Shown here one piece after another: positions 1-7,950 of a stretch of DNA of 64,000 nt (position 1 is its first letter; every line of letters starts with the position of its first letter). The notes under the pieces are model-generated. The model worked only from the letters and a program-made list of their open reading frames with translations. It searched no databases and was not told where the DNA came from. A program made the translations under genes and the position numbers. The DNA is from Variovorax paradoxus. Its GTDB lineage: Bacteria; Pseudomonadota; Gammaproteobacteria; Burkholderiales; Burkholderiaceae_C. The stretch spans positions 2,654,501 through 2,718,500 of the forward strand of contig NZ_JAUSXL010000002.1 of NCBI RefSeq assembly GCF_030815975.1, given 5' to 3'.

Positions 1-486
1 GGCATCGTGAGCGGCGCCACGCTCTCGCGCATGAGCGGCGTGCCGATGCTGCACGTGCCCTACAAGAGCACGCCGCCGGCCATTGCCGACCTGATCGGCG
101 GGCAGGTGTCGATGATGGTGGTCGACCTCGCCGCAGGGCTTGCCACGGTGAAGGCCGGCAAGATGCGCGCGATTGCGGTCACCACGCAGGAGCGCACCAA
201 GCTGTTTCCGGAACTGCCACCGCTGGCCGATACGCCGGAACTCAAGGGCTTCGACATCACCTCGTGGAACGGCGTGTTCGCGCCGGCCGGCACGCCGCGC
301 GATGTGGTGCTGAAGCTCAACAAGGTGCTGTCGGAGATGGCGAACGGCACGGCCTTCCGCGAGCGGGTGGCCAAGCTGGGCTTCGATGCCTTCGGCAGCA
401 CGCCGGAGGAGCTGGGCGCGTTCACGGTGGCGGAACTGGCCAAGTGGAAGAAGCTGATCCAGGCCGCGGGGATTCAACCGGAATGA
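1..486 (+). CDS. Bug-family (tripartite tricarboxylate) solute-binding receptor, C-terminal part
   Basis: The reading frame is open from the first base of the window and stops at 484-486, so only the last 161 codons are present. The visible part has the late landmarks of Bug receptors: VPYKSTPPAIADLIGGQ near the start, then a stretch ending in RAIAVTT, then the SWNGVFAPAGTP segment and a helical tail. Such proteins are periplasmic and bind small carboxylates or related compounds for TctAB-type transporters, although many Burkholderiales copies have no transporter beside them. No signal peptide can be judged because the start lies upstream. The next genes are acyl-CoA enzymes, so a carboxylate ligand degraded as a CoA ester is a reasonable inference, but the ligand is unknown. 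Confidence 0.85.
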   Translation, partial: GIVSGATLSRMSGVPMLHVPYKSTPPAIADLIGGQVSMMVVDLAAGLATVKAGKMRAIAVTTQERTKLFPELPPLADTPELKGFDITSWNGVFAPAGTPRDVVLKLNKVLSEMANGTAFRERVAKLGFDAFGSTPEELGAFTVAELAKWKKLIQAAGIQPE

Positions 487-508
487 GCGTGTTGTTGAAT
501 TTGAGTTT

Positions 509-609
509 CTCCCTCCCCTCCCGGGGGAGGGCAGGGGTGGGGGCAAGCGGCGCCTCCATCGGGCGCTCTGCCTGCCCCCATCCCAGCCTTCCCCCGGAAG
601 GGGAAGGAG
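509..609. repeat. GC-rich palindromic intergenic repeat, copy 1
   Basis: Two arms of about 36 bases, 509-544 and 574-609, are near-perfect inverted copies (ctccctcccctcccggggga against tcccccggaaggggaaggag). They are separated by a 29-base spacer. A second copy with the same arms and a different spacer lies at 15156-15270, inside uvrA. The layout resembles the short palindromic elements dispersed in many Comamonadaceae genomes. The RNA would form a very stable hairpin between the receptor gene and the CoA-transferase gene. Confidence 0.8.
604..609 (+). promoter_or_regulatory. Shine-Dalgarno sequence contributed by the repeat
   Basis: AAGGAG at 604-609 is the outer end of the right arm of the palindromic repeat. 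It sits seven bases before the ATG at 617, which is ideal spacing. It fixes the start of the CoA-transferase and means that folding of the repeat could mask its ribosome-binding site. Confidence 0.6.
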
Positions 610-616
610 CAAAGAC

Positions 617-1840
617 ATGAATGCCACCGGGCCGCTTCAAGGCATCCGCATCCTCGACCTCACGGCCGTGGTGATGGGACCCTACGCCACGCAGACGCTC
701 GGCGATCTGGGCGCCGACATCGTCAAGGTCGAGCCGCCCGCCGGCGACAACCTGCGCGCGGTCGGCCCGATGCGCCACGCCGGCATGGGCGCGATGGCGA
801 TGCACCTCAACCGCAACAAGCGCTCGATCGTGCTCGACCTCAAGCAGCCCGAGGGCCGCGAGGCCTGCCTGCGGCTTGCGGCCGGCTGCGATGCGCTGAT
901 CTACAACACGCGCCCCCAGGCCATGGCGCGGCTCGGGCTCGGCTACGAGGCCGTGGCGGCGGCCAACCCGAAGATCGTCTATCTCGGCGCCTTCGGCTAT
1001 GGCGAGGAGGGCCCCTATGCCGGCAAGCCCGCCTACGACGACCTGATCCAGGGCGCGGCCGGCGTGGCCTCGCTGTTCGCGCAGCAAAGCGGCGATGCGC
1101 CGCGCTACGCGCCTGTCACGCTGGCCGACCGCGCCGTGGGGCTGCAGGCCGCCATCGCGCTGCTCGCCGCCGTGCTGCACGCGCAGCGCACCGGCCGCGG
1201 CCAGGCGGTCGAGGTGCCGATGTTCGAGGCGCTCTCGCAGTTCGTGATGGGCGACCACCTCGGCGGCCACAGTTTCGAGCCGCCGCTCGGCCCCACCGGC
1301 TATGCGCGCCTGCTTGCGCCGCACCGCAAGCCCTACGCCACGGCCGACGGCTACCTGAGCGTGCTGATCTACAACGACAAGCACTGGCAGGCCTTCTTCG
1401 ACCTGATCGGCCGGCCCGAGCTGCGTGCCTCGCCGATGTTCGGCACGCACACGGCGCGCGCCGCCAACATCGGCGCGGTCTATGCGTTCGTGGCCGAGGT
1501 GATGGCCACGCGAAGCAGCGAGGAATGGATGGCTGCGCTGGAAGCGGCCGACATCCCGGTCGCGCGGCTGCACAGCACCGAGAGCCTGCTCGGCGACCCG
1601 CACCTGCGCGCGGTCGATTTCTTTCCCGAGTTCGATCATCCGAGCGAAGGCCGCATCCGCACGCTGGCGCCGGTCGGCCGCTACAGCGCCACGCCCGCGG
1701 GCATCCGCCGCATGGCGCCGCGCATCGGCGAGCAGAGCGTCGAGCTGCTGCGCGAAGCGGGCTACGCGGACGAAGACATCGACCGCATGCTCGCGTGTGG
1801 CGTCACCCTGCAACCGGACCCTGCGAAAGACAGCGAATGA
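617..1840 (+). CDS. CaiB/BaiF-type (family III) CoA-transferase
   Basis: Encodes 407 residues, normal for family III CoA-transferases, which move CoA between a thioester and a free carboxylic acid. The N-terminus has the family opening GIRILDLTAVVMGPYATQ and the GADIVKVEPPAGD motif. Asp171 in TLADRAVG matches the catalytic aspartate that forms the acyl-anhydride intermediate in this family. The start at 617 is backed by AAGGAG seven bases upstream. The stop overlaps the next start (ATGA at 1837), so it is translationally coupled to an acyl-CoA dehydrogenase. Together they probably activate and then oxidise one carboxylic acid; the substrate cannot be read from the sequence. Confidence 0.9.
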   Translation: MNATGPLQGIRILDLTAVVMGPYATQTLGDLGADIVKVEPPAGDNLRAVGPMRHAGMGAMAMHLNRNKRSIVLDLKQPEGREACLRLAAGCDALIYNTRPQAMARLGLGYEAVAAANPKIVYLGAFGYGEEGPYAGKPAYDDLIQGAAGVASLFAQQSGDAPRYAPVTLADRAVGLQAAIALLAAVLHAQRTGRGQAVEVPMFEALSQFVMGDHLGGHSFEPPLGPTGYARLLAPHRKPYATADGYLSVLIYNDKHWQAFFDLIGRPELRASPMFGTHTARAANIGAVYAFVAEVMATRSSEEWMAALEAADIPVARLHSTESLLGDPHLRAVDFFPEFDHPSEGRIRTLAPVGRYSATPAGIRRMAPRIGEQSVELLREAGYADEDIDRMLACGVTLQPDPAKDSE

Positions 1841-3006
1841 ATTTCTCCCTGAACGAAGACCAGCGCTCGCTCGTCGCGGCCATTGAACGTCTCTGCGAAG
1901 ACTTCCCCGCCGACTACTGGCGCGACCACGACGACCGCGCCGCGTTCCCGCACGAATTCCACCGCGCGGTGGCCGACAGCGGCTGGCTCGGCATCGCGAT
2001 GCCCGAGGCGCAGGGCGGCGCGGGGCTCGGCATCACCGAGGCGGCGCTGATGATGCGCGCCATCAGCGCCTCGGGCGCGGGCATGTCGGGCGCGTCGTCG
2101 GTGCACATGAACATCTTCGGGCTCAACCCGGTGGTGGTGTTCGGCAGCGAGGCGCAGCGCCAGCGCTTCCTGCCGCCGCTGATCGCGGGCACCGAGAAGG
2201 CCTGCTTCGCCGTGACCGAGCCCGATGCGGGGCTCGACACCACGAGCCTCAAGACGCAGGCGGTGTGCCAGCCCGATGGCAGCTACCTGCTGCACGGCCG
2301 CAAGATCTGGATATCGACCGCGCAGGTGGCCGACCGCATGCTGATCCTCACGCGCACCACACCGCTCGACCAGGTGAAGAAGCCTACGCAGGGCCTCACG
2401 CTGTTCTACACGCCGCTCGACCGCGGCAAGGTCGAGGTGCGCGAGATCCACAAGCTCGGCCGCGCGGCGGTCGACTCGAACATGCTCTTCATCGACGGGC
2501 TCGAAGTGCCGGAGGAAGACCGCATCGGCGACGAAGGGCGCGGCTTCGAATACATCCTGCACGGGCTCAACCCCGAGCGCATATTGATTGCGGCCGAGGC
2601 CATCGGCATCGGCCGCGCGGCGCTGCGCATCGCCTCGCAGTACGCGCAGGAGCGCGTCGTCTTCGGCCGGCCGATCGGCCAGAACCAGGGCGTGGCGCAT
2701 CCGCTCGCGCGCGCCTGGGCCAATCTCGAGGCGGCCGACCTGATGGTGTTCAAGGCGGCCACGCTGTACGACGCGGGCGAGCCCTGCGGCATCGAGGCCA
2801 ACGCCGCCAAATACCTGGCGGCCGAGGCGGCGCACGACGCCTGCCAGAACGCCGTGCTCACGCTGGGCGGCATGGGCTATGCGAAGGAATACCATGTCGA
2901 GCGGCTGCTGCGCGAGAGCTACATTCCGCGCATTGCGCCGGTCAGCCCGCAGATGATCCTGAACTTCATCGCGGAAAAGGCGCTCGGCCTGCCCAAGTCG
3001 TACTGA
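1837..3006 (+). CDS. Acyl-CoA dehydrogenase
   Basis: A 389-residue FAD-dependent dehydrogenase that would introduce a 2,3-double bond into an acyl-CoA and pass electrons to ETF. The start is the ATG inside the ATGA overlap with the CoA-transferase; a longer open frame upstream is only the shadow of that gene. The substrate/FAD loop CFAVTEPDAGLDTTSLKT and the FAD-binding RVVFGRPIGQNQ are present. The usual C-terminal YEGT catalytic glutamate is absent (IAPVSPQM stands there). Glu247 in GLNPERI instead sits where isovaleryl-CoA and long-chain dehydrogenases carry theirs. That suggests a branched or bulky substrate, which fits the HMG-CoA lyase nearby, but the substrate is not proven. Confidence 0.92.
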   Translation: MNFSLNEDQRSLVAAIERLCEDFPADYWRDHDDRAAFPHEFHRAVADSGWLGIAMPEAQGGAGLGITEAALMMRAISASGAGMSGASSVHMNIFGLNPVVVFGSEAQRQRFLPPLIAGTEKACFAVTEPDAGLDTTSLKTQAVCQPDGSYLLHGRKIWISTAQVADRMLILTRTTPLDQVKKPTQGLTLFYTPLDRGKVEVREIHKLGRAAVDSNMLFIDGLEVPEEDRIGDEGRGFEYILHGLNPERILIAAEAIGIGRAALRIASQYAQERVVFGRPIGQNQGVAHPLARAWANLEAADLMVFKAATLYDAGEPCGIEANAAKYLAAEAAHDACQNAVLTLGGMGYAKEYHVERLLRESYIPRIAPVSPQMILNFIAEKALGLPKSY

Positions 3007-3019
3007 TGTTGCCCATGCC

Positions 3020-3313
3020 ATGAATCCCTCCGCCGTCACCCGCCATCTTGTCGTCCGCGGCCTGGTGCAGGGTGTGGGCTATCGCTGGTCGATGGTGCAG
3101 GCCGCGCGGCGCCTGGGCGTGCGCGGCTGGGTGCGCAACCGCCGCGACGGCAGCGTGGAGGCGCTGGCCTTCGGACCGGCTGCTGCGGTCGATGCGCTGG
3201 TTTCGTGGGCCCGCAGCGGGCCGGACGGCGCGCGCGTGGATGCGCTGGAAGTGGTGGAGGCGCCCGCGCCCGCCGAGCCGCCATCGGATTTCGTGCAGCG
3301 CGAAACGGTGTGA
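3020..3313 (+). CDS. acyP: Acylphosphatase
   Basis: A 97-residue protein matching the small acylphosphatase family, which hydrolyses carboxyl-phosphate bonds such as those of acetyl phosphate. The signature GLVQGVGYRWSMV carries the conserved arginine of the phosphate cradle. It is followed by LGVRGWVRNRRDGSVEALAFG, cut here as LGVRGWVRN and DGSVEALAFG, with the catalytic Asn in WVRN. It lies 13 bases after the dehydrogenase and is probably cotranscribed. Its role in this operon is unclear, because acylphosphatases have no agreed pathway in bacteria. Confidence 0.92.
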   Translation: MNPSAVTRHLVVRGLVQGVGYRWSMVQAARRLGVRGWVRNRRDGSVEALAFGPAAAVDALVSWARSGPDGARVDALEVVEAPAPAEPPSDFVQRETV

Positions 3314-3451
3314 ACAGCGGCGCTGGCGCGATCTGCAACGCCGCTGGCAGGCATTGCAACCCCTGCGGCAGGCGCGGCCGAGCACGCAGGACGCAGACGG
3401 CCGACAATTGACCGACGGTTTTTTCTTTTCCCAGCGAACCCAGAGACACCC

Positions 3452-4372
3452 ATGAAAATCCCCGCCAAGGTCAAGATCGTCGACGTCGGTCCGCGCGACG
3501 GACTGCAGAACGAGAAGCAACCGGTCTCCGCCGAAGTCAAGATCGGCCTCGTGCACCGCCTGCAGGACGCCGGCCTGAAGGAGATCGAGGTCACCAGCTT
3601 CGTGAGCCCCAAGTGGGTGCCGCAGATGGCCGACGCTGCCTCCGTGATGCATGGCATCCAACGCAAGGCCGGCGTGCGCTATTCGGTGCTCACGCCCAAC
3701 ATGAAGGGCTTCGAGGCCGCCATTGCCGCGCCGCGCGAAGAGTGGCCCGACGAGATCGTGGTGTTCGGCGCCGCGAGCGAGGCCTTCAGCCAGAAGAACA
3801 TCAACTGCTCCATTGCCGAGAGCATCGAGCGCTTCGCGCCCGTGGTGGCCGCGGCGCGCGAGAAGGGCATCGCGGTGCGCGGCGCCATGTCGTGCACCGT
3901 GGGCTGCCCCTACGAAGGCGAGATCGCACCCGAACGCGTGGGCATGCTGGCAAAGCTGATGAAGGACATCGGCGTGCAGCGCGTGGACGTGGCCGACACC
4001 ATCGGCGTGGGCACGCCGCGCAAGGTGCAGGCCGCGATCGAGGCCGCGCTGGCGCATTTCGGCGTGGACCACATCTCGGGCCACTTCCACGACACCTACG
4101 GCCAGGCGCTGGTCAACACGCTGGCCTCGCTGGAGCTGGGGGTCTGGAACTTCCAGTCGTCCTCCGCCGGGCTGGGCGGCTGTCCCTACGCCAAGGGCGC
4201 GACCGGCAACGTGGCGACCGAAGACGTGGTCTACATGCTGCACGGCATGGGCATCGAGACCGGCATCGACCTCGACAAGCTGATCGACGCGGGCGTGTAC
4301 ATCAGCGAGGCGCTGGGGCGCGAGCCGAATTCGCGCGCGTCGAAGGCGCTCCGTACGAAGAGGGCCGGATGA
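3452..4372 (+). CDS. mvaB: Hydroxymethylglutaryl-CoA lyase
   Basis: A 306-residue TIM-barrel enzyme that splits (S)-3-hydroxy-3-methylglutaryl-CoA into acetyl-CoA and acetoacetate, the last step of leucine breakdown. The N-terminal DVGPRDGLQNE gives the metal-binding Asp and catalytic Arg. The family signature GLGGCPYAKGATGNVATED near residues 245-265 contains the reactive cysteine in the flexible loop. HFHDTYG carries the two metal-binding histidines. The 138-base gap upstream holds no gene and no convincing promoter. The usual liuABCD partners are not in the window. Confidence 0.95.
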   Translation: MKIPAKVKIVDVGPRDGLQNEKQPVSAEVKIGLVHRLQDAGLKEIEVTSFVSPKWVPQMADAASVMHGIQRKAGVRYSVLTPNMKGFEAAIAAPREEWPDEIVVFGAASEAFSQKNINCSIAESIERFAPVVAAAREKGIAVRGAMSCTVGCPYEGEIAPERVGMLAKLMKDIGVQRVDVADTIGVGTPRKVQAAIEAALAHFGVDHISGHFHDTYGQALVNTLASLELGVWNFQSSSAGLGGCPYAKGATGNVATEDVVYMLHGMGIETGIDLDKLIDAGVYISEALGREPNSRASKALRTKRAG

Positions 4373-4403
4373 TGAGCGTCCACGAAAAGCGGGGAGGCGT
4401 GTG

Positions 4404-4892
4404 ATGTGCGGCGCTGAACTTCATTCGCTGCCCGAAGGCGTGCAGCGCGTCTCGCGCGTGCTGCAGGACGCCGGCCACCCCCATTCGCCGCGCATGCTCG
4501 ACGACGCCTGCCGCACCGCGCAGCAGGCGGCCGACGCGCTCGGCATTCTGGTCGGGCAGATCGCCAAGAGCATCATCTTCCGGCGCAAGAGCGACGACGC
4601 GGCGGTGCTGGTCATCACCTCGGGCGACAAGCGCGTGGACGAGAAGAAGGTCGATGCGCTGGTCGGCAAGACCGGCCGCGCCGATGCGGAGTTCGTGAAG
4701 GCGCGCACCGGCTTCACGATCGGCGGCGTGTCGCCGGTGGCGCATGCCACGCCGCCGGTGGTGCTGATCGACCGCGAGCTGTTCCGCTTCGAGGAGATCT
4801 GGGCCGCGGCGGGCCATCCCCATGCGGTGTTCCAGCTGCGCCCGCACGACCTCGAGAAGCTCACCGGCGCGCCGGTGGCGGACGTGGTGTGA
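4404..4892 (+). CDS. YbaK/EbsC-family aminoacyl-tRNA deacylase
   Basis: About 162 residues, the usual size for stand-alone YbaK/ProX-type editing proteins that hydrolyse mischarged tRNA such as Cys-tRNA(Pro). The conserved core is present: Lys in IAKSIIFR, the VITSGDKRVDEKKV segment, FTIGGVSPVAH and the VVLIDREL strand. I chose the ATG at 4404 rather than the GTG at 4401 because GGGGAGG at 4391-4397 is better spaced for it. It follows mvaB by about 30 bases and precedes a DUF1289 gene by four, so it belongs to the same rightward transcript. Confidence 0.88.
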   Translation: MCGAELHSLPEGVQRVSRVLQDAGHPHSPRMLDDACRTAQQAADALGILVGQIAKSIIFRRKSDDAAVLVITSGDKRVDEKKVDALVGKTGRADAEFVKARTGFTIGGVSPVAHATPPVVLIDRELFRFEEIWAAAGHPHAVFQLRPHDLEKLTGAPVADVV

Positions 4893-4896
4893 CGAC

Positions 4897-5175
4897 GTGA
4901 ATGTCGACGGCGCGCAGACGCTGGCCGAACGCGCCGCGGCCGTGCAGCGCTCGGCCAGCGACGATGCGTCCGATGTGCCATCGCCCTGCACCTCGGTCTG
5001 CCGCATGGACAGCCAGAGCGGCTTCTGCGAAGGGTGCCTGCGCACCCTCCCCGAGATCGCGGGCTGGAGCACGATGGAAGACGTTGCGCGGCGCAGCGTG
5101 TGGCGCGCGATAGAGTTGCGGGCACGGGCCGGCCTCTGGCGCATCCCGGAGCAACCAGGAGACAAGCACGCATGA
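4897..5175 (+). CDS. DUF1289-family small cysteine-rich protein
   Basis: About 92 residues with four clustered cysteines (PSPCTSVC, then GFCEGC) in the pattern of DUF1289. Members are short, possibly metal-binding proteins of unknown function. The start is uncertain. The GTG at 4897, just after the YbaK stop, is the first in-frame start that does not run back through the neighbouring gene, and it has no strong ribosome-binding site. The stop overlaps the next start (ATGA at 5172). The Cys-rich region and the GWSTMEDVARRSVWRAIE tail are the family core. Confidence 0.8.
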   Translation: MNVDGAQTLAERAAAVQRSASDDASDVPSPCTSVCRMDSQSGFCEGCLRTLPEIAGWSTMEDVARRSVWRAIELRARAGLWRIPEQPGDKHA

Positions 5176-5816
5176 AGCACATCGACTTCTACCTCGACTT
5201 CATCTCGCCCTACGCATACCTTGCGTTCGAGCAGCTGCCCCAGGCGCTCGAGGGCCTGAGCTGCAGCGTGGCCTACAAGCCGGTATTGCTCGGCGCGATC
5301 CTCAAGCACCACGGCCAGCTCGGGCCGGCCGAGATTCCGGCCAAGCGCAGCTGGACCTACCGCCACGTGCTCTGGCTCGGCCACGCGAACGGCATCGAAA
5401 TCGAGATGCCGGCCTCGCACCCGTACAACCCGCTGCCGCACCTGCGGCTCGCGCTGTCGACCTCGGAGGACGGCAGCATCAGCCGCCTCGCGGCCGAGAC
5501 CATCTTCCGCAGCGTGTGGCGCGGCGGCGAGGAAGCCGGCGATGCCACGCGCCTGGCTGCGCTGGCGGCGCAGCTGCGGCTCAAGCGCGACATGAACGGC
5601 GACGACAACAAGGCGCTGCTCAAGCGCAACACCGACGAAGCCCTGCAGGCCGGCGTGTTCGGCACGCCGAGCTGCGTGGCCGACGGCCGGCTGTTCTGGG
5701 GCTTCGACGGCCTCGCGATGCTGCGTGCCTACCTGGGCCGGGACGCGTGGTTCGAAGGCCCGCAATGGGACGCGGCCGACCAGCGGCCTTCCTTGCTGCG
5801 AAGCAGCAAAAGCTGA
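5172..5816 (+). CDS. 2-hydroxychromene-2-carboxylate isomerase-like (DsbA/GST-kappa fold)
   Basis: A 214-residue thioredoxin-fold protein of the kappa-GST / NahD group. NahD interconverts 2-hydroxychromene-2-carboxylate and trans-o-hydroxybenzylidenepyruvate with glutathione. Visible marks are the N-terminal FYLDFISPYAY with the active-site Ser12 and the cis-proline loop FGTPSC near residue 165. The start lies in an ATGA overlap with the DUF1289 gene and is preceded by AGGAGA. No naphthalene genes are nearby, so the true substrate may be another glutathione conjugate or CoA-linked compound; many chromosomal homologues are uncharacterised. Confidence 0.88.
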   Translation: MKHIDFYLDFISPYAYLAFEQLPQALEGLSCSVAYKPVLLGAILKHHGQLGPAEIPAKRSWTYRHVLWLGHANGIEIEMPASHPYNPLPHLRLALSTSEDGSISRLAAETIFRSVWRGGEEAGDATRLAALAAQLRLKRDMNGDDNKALLKRNTDEALQAGVFGTPSCVADGRLFWGFDGLAMLRAYLGRDAWFEGPQWDAADQRPSLLRSSKS

Positions 5817-5831
5817 GCAACCGCCCGATTT

Positions 5832-5898
5832 CTTACAAGCTGAAACGGGCCCCGCGGGTTTCACCTTAATTCGTAAGCGTCGGTTCAGTTTCGCGAAA
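5832..5898. other. Nested inverted repeats upstream of the MHS transporter
   Basis: The 166-base gap before the transporter contains cttac (5832-5836) pairing with gtaag (5873-5877). Inside that pair, gaaac (5842-5846) pairs with gtttc (5858-5862). A separate perfect palindrome TTTCGCGAAA lies at 5889-5898. There is no clear T-tract, so this is more likely a regulatory or leader structure than a terminator. Confidence 0.35.
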
Positions 5899-5982
5899 GG
5901 CTCGGGTCAGTCGCGCCTCCAAGAATGCTTGACGGTCCCGAATGCCGGGGCCGACCGAACGCATACACAGGAGACGACGCAA

Positions 5983-7677
5983 ATGGCAGCAACACTGGAT
6001 TCGAGGGGGGTGCCGCATCCGGCCCCCCGGCCCATGTCCGCGGAGGAAAAGAAGGTCATCTTCGCTTCCTCCCTTGGCACGGTGTTCGAGTGGTACGACT
6101 TCTACCTCTACGGCTCGCTGGCCGCGATCATCGCGAAGCAGTTCTTCAGCGGCCTGGATGCCGGCGCGGCCTTCATCTTTGCGCTGCTGGCGTTTGCCGC
6201 GGGCTTCCTGGTGCGGCCGTTCGGCGCCATCGTGTTCGGCCGGCTCGGCGACATGATCGGGCGCAAGTACACCTTCCTGGTCACGATCCTGATCATGGGC
6301 CTGTCGACCTTCATCGTCGGCCTCCTGCCCAGCTACGCGACCATCGGCGTCGCGGCGCCGGTGATCCTGATTGCGCTGCGCATGCTGCAGGGCCTCGCGC
6401 TCGGCGGCGAGTACGGCGGTGCCGCCACCTACGTGGCCGAGCACTCGCCGCACGGCAAGCGCGGCGCCTACACCTCGTGGATCCAGACCACCGCCACGCT
6501 CGGGCTGTTCCTGAGCCTGCTGGTGATCCTGGGCGTGCGCACCTGGCTCGGCGAACAGGCGTTCGGCGATTGGGGCTGGCGCGTTCCTTTCCTGGTGTCG
6601 ATCGCGCTGCTCGGCGTGTCGGTGTGGATCCGGCTCTCGTTGAGCGAATCGCCGGCGTTCCAGAAGATGAAGGCCGAGGGCAAGACTTCGAAGGCGCCGC
6701 TGTCCGAATCCTTCGGCCAATGGAAGAACCTCAAGATCGTGATCCTGGCGCTGGTCGGCCTCACGGCAGGCCAGGCCGTGGTCTGGTACTCGGGCCAGTT
6801 CTACGCGCTCTTCTTCCTGACGCAGCAGCTCAAGGTCGATGCGACCACGGCCAACCTGATGATCGCCGCCGCGCTGCTGCTCGGCACGCCGTTCTTCGTG
6901 GTCTTCGGCACGCTGTCCGACAAGATCGGCCGCAAGCCGATCATCATGGCCGGCTGCCTTCTGGCCGTGGTCACCTACTTCCCGGTCTTCAAGATGCTGA
7001 CCGAAGCTGCCAACCCCGACCTGGCCAAGGCGCAAGCCACCGCCGGCGTCACGGTGACGGCCGACCCGGCGACCTGCTCGTTCCAGGGCAACCCGGTGGC
7101 CCGTGAGATCGACTTCAGGAGTTCCTGCGACATCGCCAAGCGCTATCTGGTGCAGAACTCGGTGAGCTATGAGAACGTGGCCGGCGCGTCGGGCTCGAAG
7201 GCGGTCGTGAAGATCGGCGACAAGACGGTCGAGGCGCCTGTGGGCAACGTGGTGAACCTCAAGTTCGACGAGAACTCCGCCAAGGAAATCGCCGCCTTCA
7301 AGAAGGGCGTGGCCGAAGACCTGAAGGTCGCGGGCTACCCGGCCAAGGCCGACCCCGCGAAGATCAACAAGCTGGTGACGGTCGGGCTGCTGTTCTGGCT
7401 GGTGCTGCTGGTGACGATGGTCTACGGCCCGATCGCCGCCATGCTGGTCGAACTGTTCCCCACCCGCATCCGCTACACCTCCATGAGCCTGCCGTACCAC
7501 ATCGGCAACGGCTGGTTCGGCGGCCTGCTGCCGACCACCGCCTTCGCCATCGTGGCGTCCACCGGCAACATGTACAACGGCCTCTGGTACCCGATCATCA
7601 TCGCCGGCATCACGCTGGTGGTGGGCACGCTCTTCATCCGCGAAACCAAGGACGTCGACATTTACGCGAACGACTGA
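5983..7677 (+). CDS. Metabolite:H+ symporter (MHS) family MFS transporter
   Basis: A 564-residue inner-membrane transporter with 12 predicted helices. The N-terminal part has the family marks FEWYDFYLYG, GRLGDMIGRKY after helix 2 and ALGGEYGGAATYVAEHSP in helix 4, as in ProP/KgtP/ShiA-type symporters of organic acids and compatible solutes. Residues about 345-465 form a hydrophilic insertion between helices 9 and 10, placed in the periplasm by topology. It contains two cysteines (DPATCSF, SSCDIAK). The ATG at 5983 follows GGAGAC; a longer open frame upstream runs through non-coding sequence. It ends at a good terminator (7730-7759). The ligand is unknown. Confidence 0.9.
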   Translation: MAATLDSRGVPHPAPRPMSAEEKKVIFASSLGTVFEWYDFYLYGSLAAIIAKQFFSGLDAGAAFIFALLAFAAGFLVRPFGAIVFGRLGDMIGRKYTFLVTILIMGLSTFIVGLLPSYATIGVAAPVILIALRMLQGLALGGEYGGAATYVAEHSPHGKRGAYTSWIQTTATLGLFLSLLVILGVRTWLGEQAFGDWGWRVPFLVSIALLGVSVWIRLSLSESPAFQKMKAEGKTSKAPLSESFGQWKNLKIVILALVGLTAGQAVVWYSGQFYALFFLTQQLKVDATTANLMIAAALLLGTPFFVVFGTLSDKIGRKPIIMAGCLLAVVTYFPVFKMLTEAANPDLAKAQATAGVTVTADPATCSFQGNPVAREIDFRSSCDIAKRYLVQNSVSYENVAGASGSKAVVKIGDKTVEAPVGNVVNLKFDENSAKEIAAFKKGVAEDLKVAGYPAKADPAKINKLVTVGLLFWLVLLVTMVYGPIAAMLVELFPTRIRYTSMSLPYHIGNGWFGGLLPTTAFAIVASTGNMYNGLWYPIIIAGITLVVGTLFIRETKDVDIYAND

Positions 7678-7729
7678 CCGCAAGCTCAGACAGGAGGGAG
7701 GCGAGAGCCGGCCCTCCGTTCAACAAAGA

Positions 7730-7759
7730 GGCTTCATGCCGTCGGCATGAGGCCTTTTT
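7730..7759 (+). terminator. Rho-independent terminator after the MHS transporter
   Basis: Stem ggcttcatgcc (7730-7740) and ggcatgaggcc (7744-7754) with one G-T pair and a three-base loop, followed by five T residues. It separates the transporter from the small gene at 7786. Confidence 0.88.
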
Positions 7760-7785
7760 CTTGAACCCATCAGGAGACAGAACCC

Positions 7786-7932
7786 ATGTGGAAACTCGTT
7801 GTCGGCTTCGTCATCTTTGCCGCCATTGCCCTGTACGTCATCTCGAATGCCGGCGACAAGATCGACATGTCGGGCGAGAAGCACGGCGGCGACGCCACGC
7901 ACGAGCCTGCGCCCGCCGCCGCACCCAAGTAA
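7786..7932 (+). CDS. 48-residue single-pass membrane peptide, unknown function
   Basis: ATG at 7786 is preceded by CAGGAGACAG, a strong ribosome-binding site, and the frame ends at TAA 7930-7932. The peptide has Lys3, a hydrophobic segment of about 17 residues (LVVGFVIFAAIALYVIS), then an acidic and polar tail ending in PAPAAAPK. That is one membrane helix with the tail probably outside. It starts 26 bases after a terminator and would need its own promoter or read-through. I do not recognise a family. Confidence 0.65.
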   Translation: MWKLVVGFVIFAAIALYVISNAGDKIDMSGEKHGGDATHEPAPAAAPK

Positions 7933-7950
7933 GGCGCCGCGCGGCGGCGG

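Noticed and set aside
422..1813. Minus-strand open frame covering the CoA-transferase
   Set aside because: It has a biased Arg/His/Ala composition and no family motif, and it is fully explained by the plus-strand CoA-transferase plus the repeat.
5832..5877. Rho-independent terminator after the isomerase gene
   Set aside because: There are inverted repeats but no T-tract after the stem, so I list it only as a structured region.
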